Shown here: in pieces, positions 1-7,517 of the stretch
Layout: the number at the start of each line of letters is the position of its first letter
Numbering within the stretch: position 1 is the stretch's first letter
Source of the DNA: BTUB01 sp964392765
GTDB lineage: Bacteria > Babelota > Babeliae > Babelales > Vermiphilaceae
Reading direction: 5' to 3'
Assembly (NCBI GenBank): GCA_964392765.1
Contig: CAYMRF010000006.1
Location: forward strand, 1-43,186
DNA length: 43,186 nt
Notes under the pieces: model-generated
What the model saw: only the letters and a program-made list of their open reading frames with translations
Database searches by the model: none
Told to the model about the DNA's origin: nothing
Program-made: the position numbers and the translations under genes

Positions 1-823
1 AAATAATCTTGTATAACATCAATCCTTTAGCCGGAGCCGTAGGCAAAAGCTGTAAAGGATTTTTAGCATCTAACGCTTTTTGCAAATCAGCAAGACTTAG
101 GGTATCACGTGAAGCAACTTCCAGGCAAGCGCCAGAAATTCTGCGGATCATGTAACGCAAAAATCCCGGGCCTTTGATGATGATGCGATAGGCGTTGGGC
201 CGCTCCTTCGAGATGCAGCTTCGCTGCTCCTCAGGATGAGCGGAAAAGAAAACCCGCTCATGGTGAGGAGAACTCGCAGAGTTCGTCTCGAACCACACAT
301 ATTCCACGCCAACTTCATCAATAGTCCGCACCGTATTCTCATAATCATCCCCGGTGCAAAATGATCTAAAATCATGAGTCCCCACAAAGATAGTAAGCGC
401 CTCTTTGAGTTTCTCAAGGTTTACCGGATAGCGATAGTAATAGCCATAGCGCGCGAGCATCGGCAACGGCCGCTCTTGAAAGAAATGATAATGGTACGTT
501 TTTTGTTTCACATTCGCGCGTGGATTCCAATCGAGCGGAACTTCCTCAATGCTGCGAATCAGAATTGATTCGGGCAACCTATTTTGCCATGCCTGATGCA
601 AGTCTTGCGCAATAATATTTAAATCGGTAGTAAACACCGCCGTTTGGCCCAAGGCATGCACGCCCGCATCGGTGCGAGAAGCACCAGCAATTACAATCTC
701 TTTGCCAAATACTTCTTTAAACGTATTTTGCAAAACTCCCGCAACCGTTTTTTGCTCGGGCTGCACTTGCCAACCATAATAATCGCTGCCATCGTAGGCA
801 ACTATAATTTTATATCTCTTCAT
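1..823 (-). CDS. truA: tRNA pseudouridine synthase A, 3' end cut by the window edge
   Basis: TruA converts uridines 38-40 of the tRNA anticodon arm to pseudouridine. About 274 residues are visible, starting MKRYKIIVAYDGSDYYGWQ, with the catalytic motif ASRTDAGVHALGQ (Asp52) and the later GPGFLRYMIRRISGA segment. The ATG at 823 lies 13 bases after the stop of the upstream exported-protein gene, so it is probably the last gene of that operon. Roughly residues 176-208 are encoded by two adjacent palindromic repeats (200-243 and 254-296) inserted in frame just before the conserved GFLRYM strand; normal TruA proteins lack this segment. The reading frame stays open across the insert, so the gene is probably functional. 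Confidence 0.93.
   Translation of the reverse strand, partial: MKRYKIIVAYDGSDYYGWQVQPEQKTVAGVLQNTFKEVFGKEIVIAGASRTDAGVHALGQTAVFTTDLNIIAQDLHQAWQNRLPESILIRSIEEVPLDWNPRANVKQKTYHYHFFQERPLPMLARYGYYYRYPVNLEKLKEALTIFVGTHDFRSFCTGDDYENTVRTIDEVGVEYVWFETNSASSPHHERVFFSAHPEEQRSCISKERPNAYRIIIKGPGFLRYMIRRISGACLEVASRDTLSLADLQKALDAKNPLQLLPTAPAKGLMLYKII
200..296. repeat. two palindromic repeat units inside truA
   Basis: Unit 1 (200-243) has arms CCGCTCCTTCGAGAT and CTCCTCAGGATGAGCGG around the tip GCAGC-TTC-GCTGC. Unit 2 (254-296) reads CCGCTCATGGTGAGGA, the tip GAACTC-GCA-GAGTTC, then GTCTCGAACCAC. Both belong to the family also found at 3377-3503, 17486-17764 and inside mutL. Together they add about 32 in-frame codons to truA. 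Confidence 0.85.
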
Positions 824-836
824 CAAGATTTTTTAT

Positions 837-1250
837 CTATTTTGAGGGAACTGAAACAGATTTACTTTGCAAGAAAGTCATAATCCCAACGGTTGCAATT
901 GCCGTAAGCAATGCTACTCCCATGCCCGTCACAATTAGATCTGTTTTGTGGTTTATTTTTTCACTTTTCGATTGATGATCACGCGCCTTTAGAAACCCTG
1001 AAATCGATTTATTTTCTTCTTCTAATTTTTTCACCTTATCCAGAAGTTCTGCACGATCCGCTCTCAATGCTACATATGCGTCTATCCTTTGATCAGCGTT
1101 GAAAGATTCAAATTTTTGCTGATCCGCCCTTACGTCGGCGGGACTATAAATTGCTGCATTTCGATTGTAAGCGGGAGGATTATCCATTGCAATCATGGCA
1201 GAGCCATACAACATTCCTAAAATTAATACTTTATTCATGAATGTATTCAT
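837..1250 (-). CDS. exported small protein, coiled coil plus C-terminal membrane segment
   Basis: Unrecognised 137-residue protein. An N-terminal signal peptide ends near GSAMIAM-DNPP. A segment beginning AAIYSPADV is followed by a coiled coil rich in Lys/Glu/Leu (about residues 60-95) and a C-terminal hydrophobic helix (LIVTGMGVALLTAIATVGI) with a short Ser/Lys tail. The IY...Y.AL segment resembles the genes at 1707-2042 and 2546-2932, so these look like diverged paralogues. AAAGG lies six bases before the ATG at 1250; a second ATG at 1238 is possible. It precedes truA by 13 bases. Confidence 0.8.
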   Translation of the reverse strand: MNTFMNKVLILGMLYGSAMIAMDNPPAYNRNAAIYSPADVRADQQKFESFNADQRIDAYVALRADRAELLDKVKKLEEENKSISGFLKARDHQSKSEKINHKTDLIVTGMGVALLTAIATVGIMTFLQSKSVSVPSK

Positions 1251-1303
1251 ATAAGCCTTTACGCAGTATGCTACTTCTTTAATTAGTTCGTGAAGTTTTG
1301 GTT

Positions 1304-1696
1304 TTATAGAAGCACTTTTATATCAATCATCTTGTTTGGGGCTTTTTTATGAGCCTCTGCAAATGCCAGGAGCACTTCTCTGCTATATGCTTGACGTGAG
1401 CTGGCCGGAGAAGAAGGCTCAGAGACGCTTTGAGTAAAAATTTTTGGATCCGGTTTTAATTCATCTTTTTTAAAAGGCATATCTTTTAAAATACCTTGCA
1501 GCTTCTTTGCAGAAATATTTAAGCGTCTATCTTCATTAGAAAGCGATCGGCGACGCCCAAAACTTGGACTATTAGGCTTAAGTTGAGGCTTAGGCCCTCT
1601 TCTCCATTCAGGCACATCCTCTGATTGCATCGCAACAAGAGGCAAAATTGCCAAGAAAGCTAAACTAAAAAGTGAAATTTTAAAACCCTGATACAT
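1304..1696 (-). CDS. exported Ser/Pro/Lys-rich small protein
   Basis: Unrecognised protein of about 130 residues. The ATG at 1696 is preferred because AAAGGA stands five bases before it, whereas the ATG at 1702 overlaps that site. The signal peptide is MYQGFKISLFSLAFLAILPL with probable cleavage at VA-MQSED. The mature part is basic, rich in Pro and Ser and probably disordered in the middle (FGRRRSLSNEDRRLN; SEPSSPASS), with no second membrane segment. It sits between two other exported genes with gaps of 10 and 53 bases, so it is probably in the same transcript. Function unknown. Confidence 0.75.
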   Translation of the reverse strand: MYQGFKISLFSLAFLAILPLVAMQSEDVPEWRRGPKPQLKPNSPSFGRRRSLSNEDRRLNISAKKLQGILKDMPFKKDELKPDPKIFTQSVSEPSSPASSRQAYSREVLLAFAEAHKKAPNKMIDIKVLL

Positions 1697-1706
1697 TATC
1701 ATCCTT

Positions 1707-2042
1707 TTATTGTTTTTTCTTATCGATTAATTTTACCAGCACCCCGACACTTACCGCAGTACATACAAAAGTAATCGCTCCTACTTTCCAAGCATTTCTT
1801 CTTCTTAATTCTTTCATTTCAAGAAGTTGTTTTTCCAGTTCGTTAATGCTCGCGTTTTGATCGCAAACAACATTCGTCAGTCCATTGTATTCTTCCCAGC
1901 GCTTTTCATAGGTAAGTGCATTGAAAGCAGCGCTACTATCATAAATAGCAATTTTTCTCGGCTGTGGTTCTTGCATTGCCATTAATGGTGCAAAATTCAT
2001 AAAAGCGAAACTGGTAAGCAAAATTCTTAGCTGCTGATTCAT
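1707..2042 (-). CDS. exported small protein, IY-motif, coiled coil, membrane tail
   Basis: Unrecognised 111-residue protein. The signal peptide ends PLMA-MQEP. A module follows with KIAIYDSSAAFNALT and KRWEEYNGL, then a short coiled coil, RRRNAWK, a C-terminal hydrophobic helix and the tail DKKKQ. The module and tail layout match 2546-2932 and more weakly 837-1250. AGGAATTGCC precedes the ATG, and the upstream gene ends 11 bases away. If the signal peptide is cleaved, the coiled coil would face the periplasm, anchored by the C-terminal helix. Role unknown. Confidence 0.8.
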   Translation of the reverse strand: MNQQLRILLTSFAFMNFAPLMAMQEPQPRKIAIYDSSAAFNALTYEKRWEEYNGLTNVVCDQNASINELEKQLLEMKELRRRNAWKVGAITFVCTAVSVGVLVKLIDKKKQ

Positions 2043-2053
2043 GGCAATTCCTG

Positions 2054-2518
2054 CTATTTTGGATCTAATACTCGTCCCAAGGCAATTACTCCGCTCAAGG
2101 TAGCTAAGACTGTTCCCGCTACGATTTTTCCATCTCTCTTTTTCTGATTTTTTACCAATGTATCTTTTTCTTCTATAGCTTTATCTCTTTGCGCTTTCAT
2201 AGCATCTCTCTCAGCCTCAAGGCTTGCCATTCTTTCATCTTGAACTTGCAAAAGTCGTTGATTGAGTGCAACCTTTCTTTCTATTCTGGCAATTAATTTT
2301 TCTTGTTTTTCTAATGCTGCAACTAATTTTTTATAATCTTCATCTTGAGCCTGGCGAGCCAAATCTTGCGCTCTTAAATCAGCCATTTTTGGCAACGATC
2401 GTGATCGCCCTCGTTTTGTTAAAATCCTCTCGGGAGCTTCCGGAGCCTTTTCCATTGCTAATGAAAAGCTGCTCATAAGAGAAAACATACATAAAACTAA
2501 CGTTTTACAATTAAGCAT
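2054..2518 (-). CDS. exported coiled-coil protein with C-terminal membrane segment
   Basis: Unrecognised 154-residue protein. The signal peptide ends FSLA-MEKAPE. A basic stretch (RILTKRGRSRSLPK) leads into a long charged coiled coil (about residues 45-125: ALEKQEKLIARIERK, VQDERMASLEAERDA), then KKRDGK, a C-terminal hydrophobic helix and the tail DPK. AGGACAATTT precedes the ATG. It shares the signal peptide-coiled coil-helix-basic tail plan with its neighbours and is probably co-transcribed with them (gaps 11 and 27 bases). Confidence 0.8.
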   Translation of the reverse strand: MLNCKTLVLCMFSLMSSFSLAMEKAPEAPERILTKRGRSRSLPKMADLRAQDLARQAQDEDYKKLVAALEKQEKLIARIERKVALNQRLLQVQDERMASLEAERDAMKAQRDKAIEEKDTLVKNQKKRDGKIVAGTVLATLSGVIALGRVLDPK

Positions 2519-2545
2519 AAATTGTCCTGTTAATTATTCTTGTTA

Positions 2546-2932
2546 TTATATCGTTTTACTTTTATCCCATGCAGCCTTAACCATTAACACTCCTGCAGCA
2601 GTTCCCAAAGCAGTTAGGGCAACAATTCTCCAATTACGATTATGTAATCTCTCGAGCAGGATATTAACTTGATTTTGCTTTTCTCTCAAAAGCTTATTGG
2701 CATGCCTTGAGCTTTCTTCATCTTGATTCATAGCTAACGCTTGATCGCGAAAAGCTCTCTCAAGCGCATGATACTGCTCCCATTTTTCAGGAGATGTAAG
2801 ATTTTCAAAACTGCTCTGACGATAAATTTTTAATTCTTTTCTCTGGCTTCCCTGAGCTGCTTCCATAGCAAATGAAATTGTATTTATTAGTGAAAATGAA
2901 AAAAGTAATATAATGATTTTTGAGCTCATCAT
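2546..2932 (-). CDS. exported small protein, IY-motif, coiled coil, membrane tail
   Basis: Unrecognised 128-residue protein. The signal peptide ends SFA-MEAAQ. The segment ELKIYRQSSFENLTSPEKW and EQYHALE aligns by eye with the equivalent segment of 1707-2042. A coiled coil (about residues 50-90), HNRNWR, a C-terminal helix and the tail WDKSKTI follow. The upstream gene ends seven bases before the start, and AAGG lies in that gap. The two consecutive ATG codons at 2932 and 2929 cannot be distinguished. Confidence 0.8.
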   Translation of the reverse strand: MMSSKIIILLFSFSLINTISFAMEAAQGSQRKELKIYRQSSFENLTSPEKWEQYHALERAFRDQALAMNQDEESSRHANKLLREKQNQVNILLERLHNRNWRIVALTALGTAAGVLMVKAAWDKSKTI

Positions 2933-2939
2933 AGATGCC

Positions 2940-3233
2940 TTATTTACTGCTAAGAATCCAGAGAATTGCCATCACGGCAGCTCCAGATACTGCACCTACT
3001 CCAAAAGCTTGTTTGGGAGTTATCCAAGGCTGGTAGCAGCGAGCTTTTTCTAATTCATCAGCAAAATGGTGTGTTTCGGCACACTTGGTTAAGTATGCTT
3101 TAGCTAATTCATTTCTGCTCGCGCTCTCAGCGAACATATGTTCATGATGAGACGGATGATGCGCTTTAGCAACATGCGTAAAAGAGGTTGCTATTAAAAA
3201 TGAAACAAAAACTGTTTTTTTAGTGATCTGCAT
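2940..3233 (-). CDS. exported His-rich small protein with C-terminal membrane segment
   Basis: Unrecognised protein of about 97 residues. A longer reading frame starts at 3278, but that start lies inside a transcription-terminator hairpin. The ATG at 3233 (MQITKKTVFVSFLIATSF) gives a clean signal peptide ending AKA-HHPSHHEH. The mature protein has a His-rich start, three Cys-containing turns (TKCAETHH, KARCYQPW) and a C-terminal helix FGVGAVSGAAVMAILWIL with tail SSK. It is the first gene of the operon that ends with truA. Confidence 0.7.
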   Translation of the reverse strand: MQITKKTVFVSFLIATSFTHVAKAHHPSHHEHMFAESASRNELAKAYLTKCAETHHFADELEKARCYQPWITPKQAFGVGAVSGAAVMAILWILSSK

Positions 3234-3263
3234 AAGAAATCTCGCGGTAATTACATAAAAAAT

Positions 3264-3292
3264 AAACCCATTATGCATATCATAATGGGTTT
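3264..3292 (-). terminator. rho-independent terminator after the bipA unit
   Basis: Perfect inverted repeat AAACCCATTATG / CATAATGGGTTT with a five-base loop. On the minus strand it is followed by TTTATTTTTTATG, so it would end transcription coming from the 3554-5596 genes before the 837-3233 operon starts. Confidence 0.75.
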
Positions 3293-3376
3293 ACTAATTT
3301 TTTGCGAATTTTGCGCAATTAAAAGGCTTTTTTATCGTAACCTAAAGAAGGTTCGCTCTAAAATTTAACTTTTTAC

Positions 3377-3503
3377 CCGTTCGTGGTGAGTAGCTCACGA
3401 TAGTGAGCGTTATCGAACCATAATAATAAATTGAAATCATATAAATTAACGGCCGTATGGATTCGAGACGCGATGCAAGCATCGCTCCTCACCACGAACG
3501 GCC
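3377..3503. repeat. two palindromic repeat units with an AT-rich spacer
   Basis: Unit 3377-3420 has the arm CCGTTCGTGGTGAG, tip GCTCAC-GATA-GTGAGC and arm TTATCGAACCA. Unit 3451-3503 has arms GGCCGTATGGATTCGAGAC and CTCCTCACCACGAACGGCC around the tip GCGATGC-AA-GCATCGC. Read on the minus strand, unit, spacer and second unit match 17486-17583 almost base for base except in the hairpin tip. The spacer 3279-3553 holds no supported gene. Confidence 0.85.
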
Positions 3504-3553
3504 TTAAAATAAATTTCTTGCTCGATAAGTTTTTTAAAATTTTTAAGTAGAGC

Positions 3554-3787
3554 TTATCGTAATTTAAAGAAAATATTAAAGATAATAGTCTGCACCACAA
3601 ATGCAAGGGCAAAAAATTTAGCAATCGCACTCATAACGCCATACATATGGCAAACATGATGCACATACTGAATTTTCTGCTCATCATCAAAATTATCCAT
3701 ATTCTGGCGAGCAATCTCTTTTGCATCGCATTCTTGATGGCATTGACCAAAATGAGACGCGAGTTTTGCAATTAAGTTATCGATCAT
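3554..3787 (-). CDS. small membrane protein downstream of bipA
   Basis: Unrecognised 77-residue protein. The N-terminal half is hydrophilic and rich in His and Cys (SHFGQCHQECDAKEIA; YVHHVCHMYG). The C-terminal third is a single hydrophobic helix (AIAKFFALAFVVQTIIFNIF) with a short basic end. There is no signal peptide, so it would be anchored by its tail with the Cys/His part inside the cell. It begins nine bases after the bipA stop and is probably co-transcribed. The Cys/His residues could bind metal, but the spacing fits no motif I recognise. Confidence 0.65.
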   Translation of the reverse strand: MIDNLIAKLASHFGQCHQECDAKEIARQNMDNFDDEQKIQYVHHVCHMYGVMSAIAKFFALAFVVQTIIFNIFFKLR

Positions 3788-3796
3788 GCCAAAACC

Positions 3797-5596
3797 TTAT
3801 TTACGCATGTTTGCGCGTAAGATTTTCTTGCGCAAACGAATATGTTGCGGAGTCACCTCAATCAATTCATCAGGGCGAATCCATTCCATACACATTTCAA
3901 GATCCATTGGCTTAGGTGGTGCAAGTTTAATTGCATCATCAGAACCAGATGCGCGCATGTTTGTGAGCTTCTTCTCTTTAGAAGGGTTCACATCCATATC
4001 ATCATCACGGCTTGATTCACCAATAATCATGCCCTCGTAAACCTCATCGCCGGGCTTAATAAAGAGAATGCCGCGCTCTTGCAAATTATCCAATGCAAAA
4101 CCGGTAGCAACACCCTTTTCCATAGAAACAATCGCACCTTTATTACGGGTTTGAATATCGCCTTTATACGGCTCATATCCATGGAAACTAAAGTTTACGA
4201 TTCCGTTTCCGCGTGTATCGGTTAAGAATTGGCTTCTAAATCCGAGCAATGCGCGAGATGGAACATGGAATTCTAAACGCATACGGCCATCATCATACAT
4301 ATGCATGCCAGTCATGATCGCCTTTCTGCGACCCATATTTTCCATAACCACGCCTTGGCTTTCTTGCGGAATATCGAGCAACACATATTCAATCGGCTCA
4401 TGTTTTACGCCGTTGATTGTTTTGTAAATTACTTCAGGCGCTGAAAGTTGTAATTCGAATCCTTCACGGCGCATGTTTTCCACCAAGACACCCAAGTGCA
4501 ATTGGCCACGGCCAGAAACTTTGAAAGATTCAGGTGAAGAAGTTGGCTCAACACGCAATGCAACGTTAGTTCGAAGCTCTTTTTCTAAGCGATCTTTTAA
4601 ATGGCGAGAAGTTAAGAAGTTGCCATCTCTTCCGCTAAACGGAGAATCGTTTACTGAGAAGTAAATCGAAACGGTTGGCTCATCAACTTTTACATACGGA
4701 TGTGGCAATGGAGCGCCCACATCGCACAGCGTGGTACCAATTGAAACCGGCTCATCAAAACCGGTCACCGCAACGATATCACCCACGCCCGCTTCATCGG
4801 TCTCAACGCGTGCGAGGCCCACGAATTTATAAATTTTAGTAATTCTGATAGGAGAACTTACTTTATCATCTTTGCAGCAGATCACTTGGCCGCCCACTTT
4901 CATAGAACCGCTAAAGATACGGCCGATTGCGATAGGCCCTAAGAAATCTGAGTGATCAAGATTGGTAACTAAGAATTGCAATTTATCTGCTTTCGCTTTT
5001 GGCGATGGCACATGCTTGATGATTGCTTCAAAAAGCGGAGTCATATCCCCTTCGCGTGCATTTTTATCGGTAGACACATACCCTGATCTACCTGATCCAT
5101 ATAAATGAGGGAAGACTAATTGTTCTTCATTTGCTGCTAAATCTAAGAATAAATCTTGTACTGCAGATTCCGTTCTTTCAATATCAGCATCTTTACGATC
5201 GATTTTATTAATCAAAACGATCGGTTTTAAATCTAATTGAAGCGCTTTTTGCAATACAAATCGTGTACCGGGCAATACCCCTTCTGCGGCATCAACGAGC
5301 AACAAGAAGCCTTCGACCATTTGCAACGTACGTTCAACCTCTCCGCCAAAATCACTGTGGCCGGGAGTGTCTACGATGTTAATGGCATAATCTTTATACA
5401 CTACCCCCGTATTTTTCGCCAAAATGGTAATACCACGCTCACGCTCAAGATCGTTTGAATCCATCACGCGGTCAGCAGACTCAGCTTTAATGGTACCTGA
5501 TTGCTTAAGCAATTGGTCTACCAATGTTGTTTTACCATGGTCAACGTGGGCTATGATAGCAATATTACGAATATGTGAACGGTCGTTGGTATTCAT
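3797..5596 (-). CDS. typA: translational GTPase BipA/TypA
   Basis: BipA is a ribosome-binding GTPase of the EF-G group, involved in 50S assembly and stress adaptation. The protein has about 599 residues. G-domain motifs are present: AHVDHGKTT (G1, about residue 16), RERGITI (G2), DTPGHSDFGGEVER (G3) and NKIDRKDA (G4). EF-G-like domains and the BipA C-terminal domain (GRGQLHLGVLVENMRREGFE; NMGRRKAIMTGM) follow. The frame is open to 5773, but that extension is translated repeat sequence. The ATG at 5596 has AGGACC before it and gives the usual N-terminus (NIAIIAHVDHGKTT). Confidence 0.96.
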   Translation of the reverse strand: MNTNDRSHIRNIAIIAHVDHGKTTLVDQLLKQSGTIKAESADRVMDSNDLERERGITILAKNTGVVYKDYAINIVDTPGHSDFGGEVERTLQMVEGFLLLVDAAEGVLPGTRFVLQKALQLDLKPIVLINKIDRKDADIERTESAVQDLFLDLAANEEQLVFPHLYGSGRSGYVSTDKNAREGDMTPLFEAIIKHVPSPKAKADKLQFLVTNLDHSDFLGPIAIGRIFSGSMKVGGQVICCKDDKVSSPIRITKIYKFVGLARVETDEAGVGDIVAVTGFDEPVSIGTTLCDVGAPLPHPYVKVDEPTVSIYFSVNDSPFSGRDGNFLTSRHLKDRLEKELRTNVALRVEPTSSPESFKVSGRGQLHLGVLVENMRREGFELQLSAPEVIYKTINGVKHEPIEYVLLDIPQESQGVVMENMGRRKAIMTGMHMYDDGRMRLEFHVPSRALLGFRSQFLTDTRGNGIVNFSFHGYEPYKGDIQTRNKGAIVSMEKGVATGFALDNLQERGILFIKPGDEVYEGMIIGESSRDDDMDVNPSKEKKLTNMRASGSDDAIKLAPPKPMDLEMCMEWIRPDELIEVTPQHIRLRKKILRANMRK

Positions 5597-5610
5597 TTGG
5601 GTCCTACAAA

Positions 5611-5696
5611 GGCCGCTCGTATGGTTCAACAAGCTCACCACGAGCGGGGAAGTTCTATTAATCGATAAATTCACCCTGAGCCTGTCGAAGGGCGAA
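5611..5696. repeat. palindromic repeats upstream of bipA
   Basis: Unit 5611-5648 reads GGCCGCTCGTATGGTTCAAC then AAGCTCACCACGAGCGGG, a short-tip member of the window's palindrome family. 5670-5696 holds the short form CACCCTGAGCCTGTCGAAGG. They lie in the bipA leader and would be part of its 5' untranslated region if transcription starts upstream. Confidence 0.8.
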
Positions 5697-5823
5697 TAAT
5701 GTGGTAATTTTTTGAAGATGTATTGATTGCTTGTCTGCGAAATCCGAGTAAAGACCTCGCAATAACCTCTCAACGTATCTAGTTACTATCTACTCTACCA
5801 GAATATTACTATCTGACAAGTTC

Positions 5824-5866
5824 AAGTCCCGCTCTATTGCGCAGTAAGCGCAGCAAAGCGGGACTT
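5824..5866. repeat. inverted repeat between bipA and rpsR
   Basis: Arms AAGTCCCGCT (5824-5833) and AGCGGGACTT (5857-5866) with a second inner pairing of GCGC elements. It lies downstream of rpsR, but on the minus strand no T-run follows, so it is either a weak terminator or another palindromic repeat. Confidence 0.5.
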
Positions 5867-5888
5867 ATTTATTTTCGGTCACTCAGGA

Positions 5889-6176
5889 CTAGATATGACC
5901 CGCCGCATATGGCAAGAGCGCCATAACGCGAGATTTTCTAATATTTCTTGCCAAATCTCTCTGGTGCAAGCTGCAGTTACCAGAAATACGTGCTGGTAAA
6001 ATTTTGCCACGCTCAGTGAGGAAGTTTTTCAAGAAAGTGCTGTTTTTATAATCAAGGTGAGTTTGTTGCTCAGCATTTCCGCAGAAACGGCAGTGCTTTT
6101 TACCGCCAAAGCCTTGCTTGCGGAATCTTTTCTTGAGTAAACGAGCGTTAATCTTTAATTTGATTTTTTTTGTCAT
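5889..6176 (-). CDS. rpsR: 30S ribosomal protein S18
   Basis: Primary RNA-binding protein of the small subunit platform, partner of S6. The protein has 95 residues with a basic N-terminus, the motif CRFCGNAEQQTHLDYKN, and the family core FLTERGKILPARISGNC followed by HQRDLARNIRKSRVMALLPY. It lies 16 bases after rpsF. The usual bacterial order places ssb between the two; here it is absent, and rplI does not follow. The C-terminus AAGHI is typical. Confidence 0.96.
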   Translation of the reverse strand: MTKKIKLKINARLLKKRFRKQGFGGKKHCRFCGNAEQQTHLDYKNSTFLKNFLTERGKILPARISGNCSLHQRDLARNIRKSRVMALLPYAAGHI

Positions 6177-6191
6177 GGGGTATCCTCTTAA

Positions 6192-6620
6192 TTAGAGTTC
6201 TTGGCCGTTATCGTCTGAATCGTGATCCATTCTGCTCTCTTTCATGAAAGAACCAACTTCACGAGCCGGAGTTTCTTCCAATGATTGAGGGCGTTGATAC
6301 ACCAATGATTGCTTTTCATCAAGCTTGCTGGTCATAGAACGCATAATAAGTTCATGCAATTTAACTTCAAGCAAGGTGTTTACTTGCGCAACCACTTCTG
6401 GTTCTGCTTCAAAGCGAGCCAAGAAATAGATACCGTATTCATTCTTTTTAACGGGGAACGCCAAACGGAATTTGCCCCATTTTTCAAAGGATACCATTGA
6501 TCCTTTTTTATCAGCGATCAAACGATCAAATTGTTGCTCGATTGATTTTGCTTCGTCCGCGGTGATTTCCGGAACGGTGAGCATAAGCGCTTCGTAGCGA
6601 TTATTGGTTGAGTTTGCCAT
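6192..6620 (-). CDS. rpsF: 30S ribosomal protein S6
   Basis: Small-subunit protein that binds S18 and the central domain of 16S rRNA. The protein has 142 residues with the S6 ferredoxin-like fold: YEALMLTVPEI, GKFRLAFPVKKNEYGIYFLARFEA, VNTLLEVKLHELIMRSMTSK, then an acidic disordered tail ending DHDSDDNGQEL. The start at 6620 (MANSTNNRYE) is preferred over 6659 because AGGAGCC stands just before it and it matches the usual S6 N-terminus. First gene of a two-gene unit with rpsR. Confidence 0.95.
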   Translation of the reverse strand: MANSTNNRYEALMLTVPEITADEAKSIEQQFDRLIADKKGSMVSFEKWGKFRLAFPVKKNEYGIYFLARFEAEPEVVAQVNTLLEVKLHELIMRSMTSKLDEKQSLVYQRPQSLEETPAREVGSFMKESRMDHDSDDNGQEL

Positions 6621-6696
6621 TGAGGCTCCTATCAGACTAAGTGGAAGTGCTTTTGGCACTATAAAGCCGCACCATGCAGCTTTATTTAGTTATATT

Positions 6697-6749
6697 AAGT
6701 AAAAGTACCAGAAATAGCGGGAAAATCCAGCTTTCTGGCACTTTTACTT
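6697..6749 (-). terminator. long hairpin terminator after the 6763-7413 gene
   Basis: Arms AAGTAAAAGTACCAGAAA (6697-6714) and TTTCTGGCACTTTTACTT (6732-6749), one mismatch. It lies just after the stop of the exported gene and before rpsF. Its core recurs at 7456-7505. Confidence 0.75.
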
Positions 6750-6762
6750 GTCTTATGCCTAT

Positions 6763-7413
6763 TTATTTTCCTGAGTCTTTAAACTCGGGAAAATATCTTG
6801 AACACCCTGATACCACCCGTGGCGTGTGAACACAGGGAAAGAATGTGATTACTAGCCTCTGCTCATTCTCGCCGTAAACGGCATACTGACGGGGATTGCT
6901 ATCATAAATCATCCCGCTATGCCTCACATGACTCAGCAACCGATGGGCAAGATCTTTAAAAGTAAGCAATACCCCTTCTTGGGCCACATCGATTCTTTTA
7001 GATTGAATTTTTTCAGTTAATTCCTGTAGTAAGGGCGTTACTGGTTGGTGCCTTTGAACCGCTGCATTATATAATTTCGTGAATAAAACGCTTCGCATAT
7101 AAATATTTGCTTGCGTATCATCGCAAGGATTAGAAAGCTGAGCGCTATAGATTTTGTAACGCGCCTCTGGAAAATCTTCTTCTTTAATTCCTGGCCAATG
7201 AGGCTGGCAAGGCAAAAGTTTATCTTTAGCTGTCTCAGTATGCCAATAGCAATCGCACAATTCTTGCCTGTTCGCTCTTGCCTGAGCTTCATGTTGCTTT
7301 TCAGCATCGGTATACTCTATAGAAGAATGAGATAAACCCTGCATGGCATGAGCATTGGTAGAAATTGCAAACATAGACCAGACTACCAGCGACAGGTTAA
7401 ATATATTTTTCAT
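6763..7413 (-). CDS. exported Cys-containing protein, function unknown
   Basis: Unrecognised protein of about 216 residues. A TTG at 7431 would extend it by six codons, but the ATG at 7413 (MKNIFNLSLVVWSMFAIST) starts a normal signal peptide ending AHA-MQGL. The mature protein is soluble-looking, with Cys residues at CDCYWHTE, LPCQPHW, NPCDD, FFPCVH and SGCSRYF that could form disulphides in the periplasm. No repeats, coiled coil or second membrane segment are seen. Two related hairpin terminators flank the gene, so it is probably transcribed alone. Confidence 0.75.
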   Translation of the reverse strand: MKNIFNLSLVVWSMFAISTNAHAMQGLSHSSIEYTDAEKQHEAQARANRQELCDCYWHTETAKDKLLPCQPHWPGIKEEDFPEARYKIYSAQLSNPCDDTQANIYMRSVLFTKLYNAAVQRHQPVTPLLQELTEKIQSKRIDVAQEGVLLTFKDLAHRLLSHVRHSGMIYDSNPRQYAVYGENEQRLVITFFPCVHTPRVVSGCSRYFPEFKDSGK

Positions 7414-7455
7414 GATTGTAGATTCTTTCAAATAAGGTGAAAATATTTTGCCAAT

Positions 7456-7505
7456 AAAAAAGTGCCAGAAATACTGAAAACTATCCAGCTTTCTGGCACT
7501 TTTTA
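7456..7505 (-). terminator. hairpin terminator after the 7518-9597 cluster
   Basis: Arms AAAAAAGTGCCAGAAA and TTTCTGGCACTTTTT with a loop that again contains ATCCAGC. Arms and part of the loop match the hairpin at 6697-6749, so the two are copies of one element serving as terminators on both sides of one gene. Confidence 0.75.
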
Positions 7506-7517
7506 TCTGTTTCTTTT

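Noticed and set aside
3504..3630. Minus-strand frame extending through the palindromic repeats
   Set aside because: It is made of translated repeats and overlaps the better-supported small gene 3554-3787 in another frame.
5597..5773. 59-residue N-terminal extension of BipA
   Set aside because: The extension is repeat sequence; the ATG at 5596 has a ribosome site and gives the standard N-terminus.
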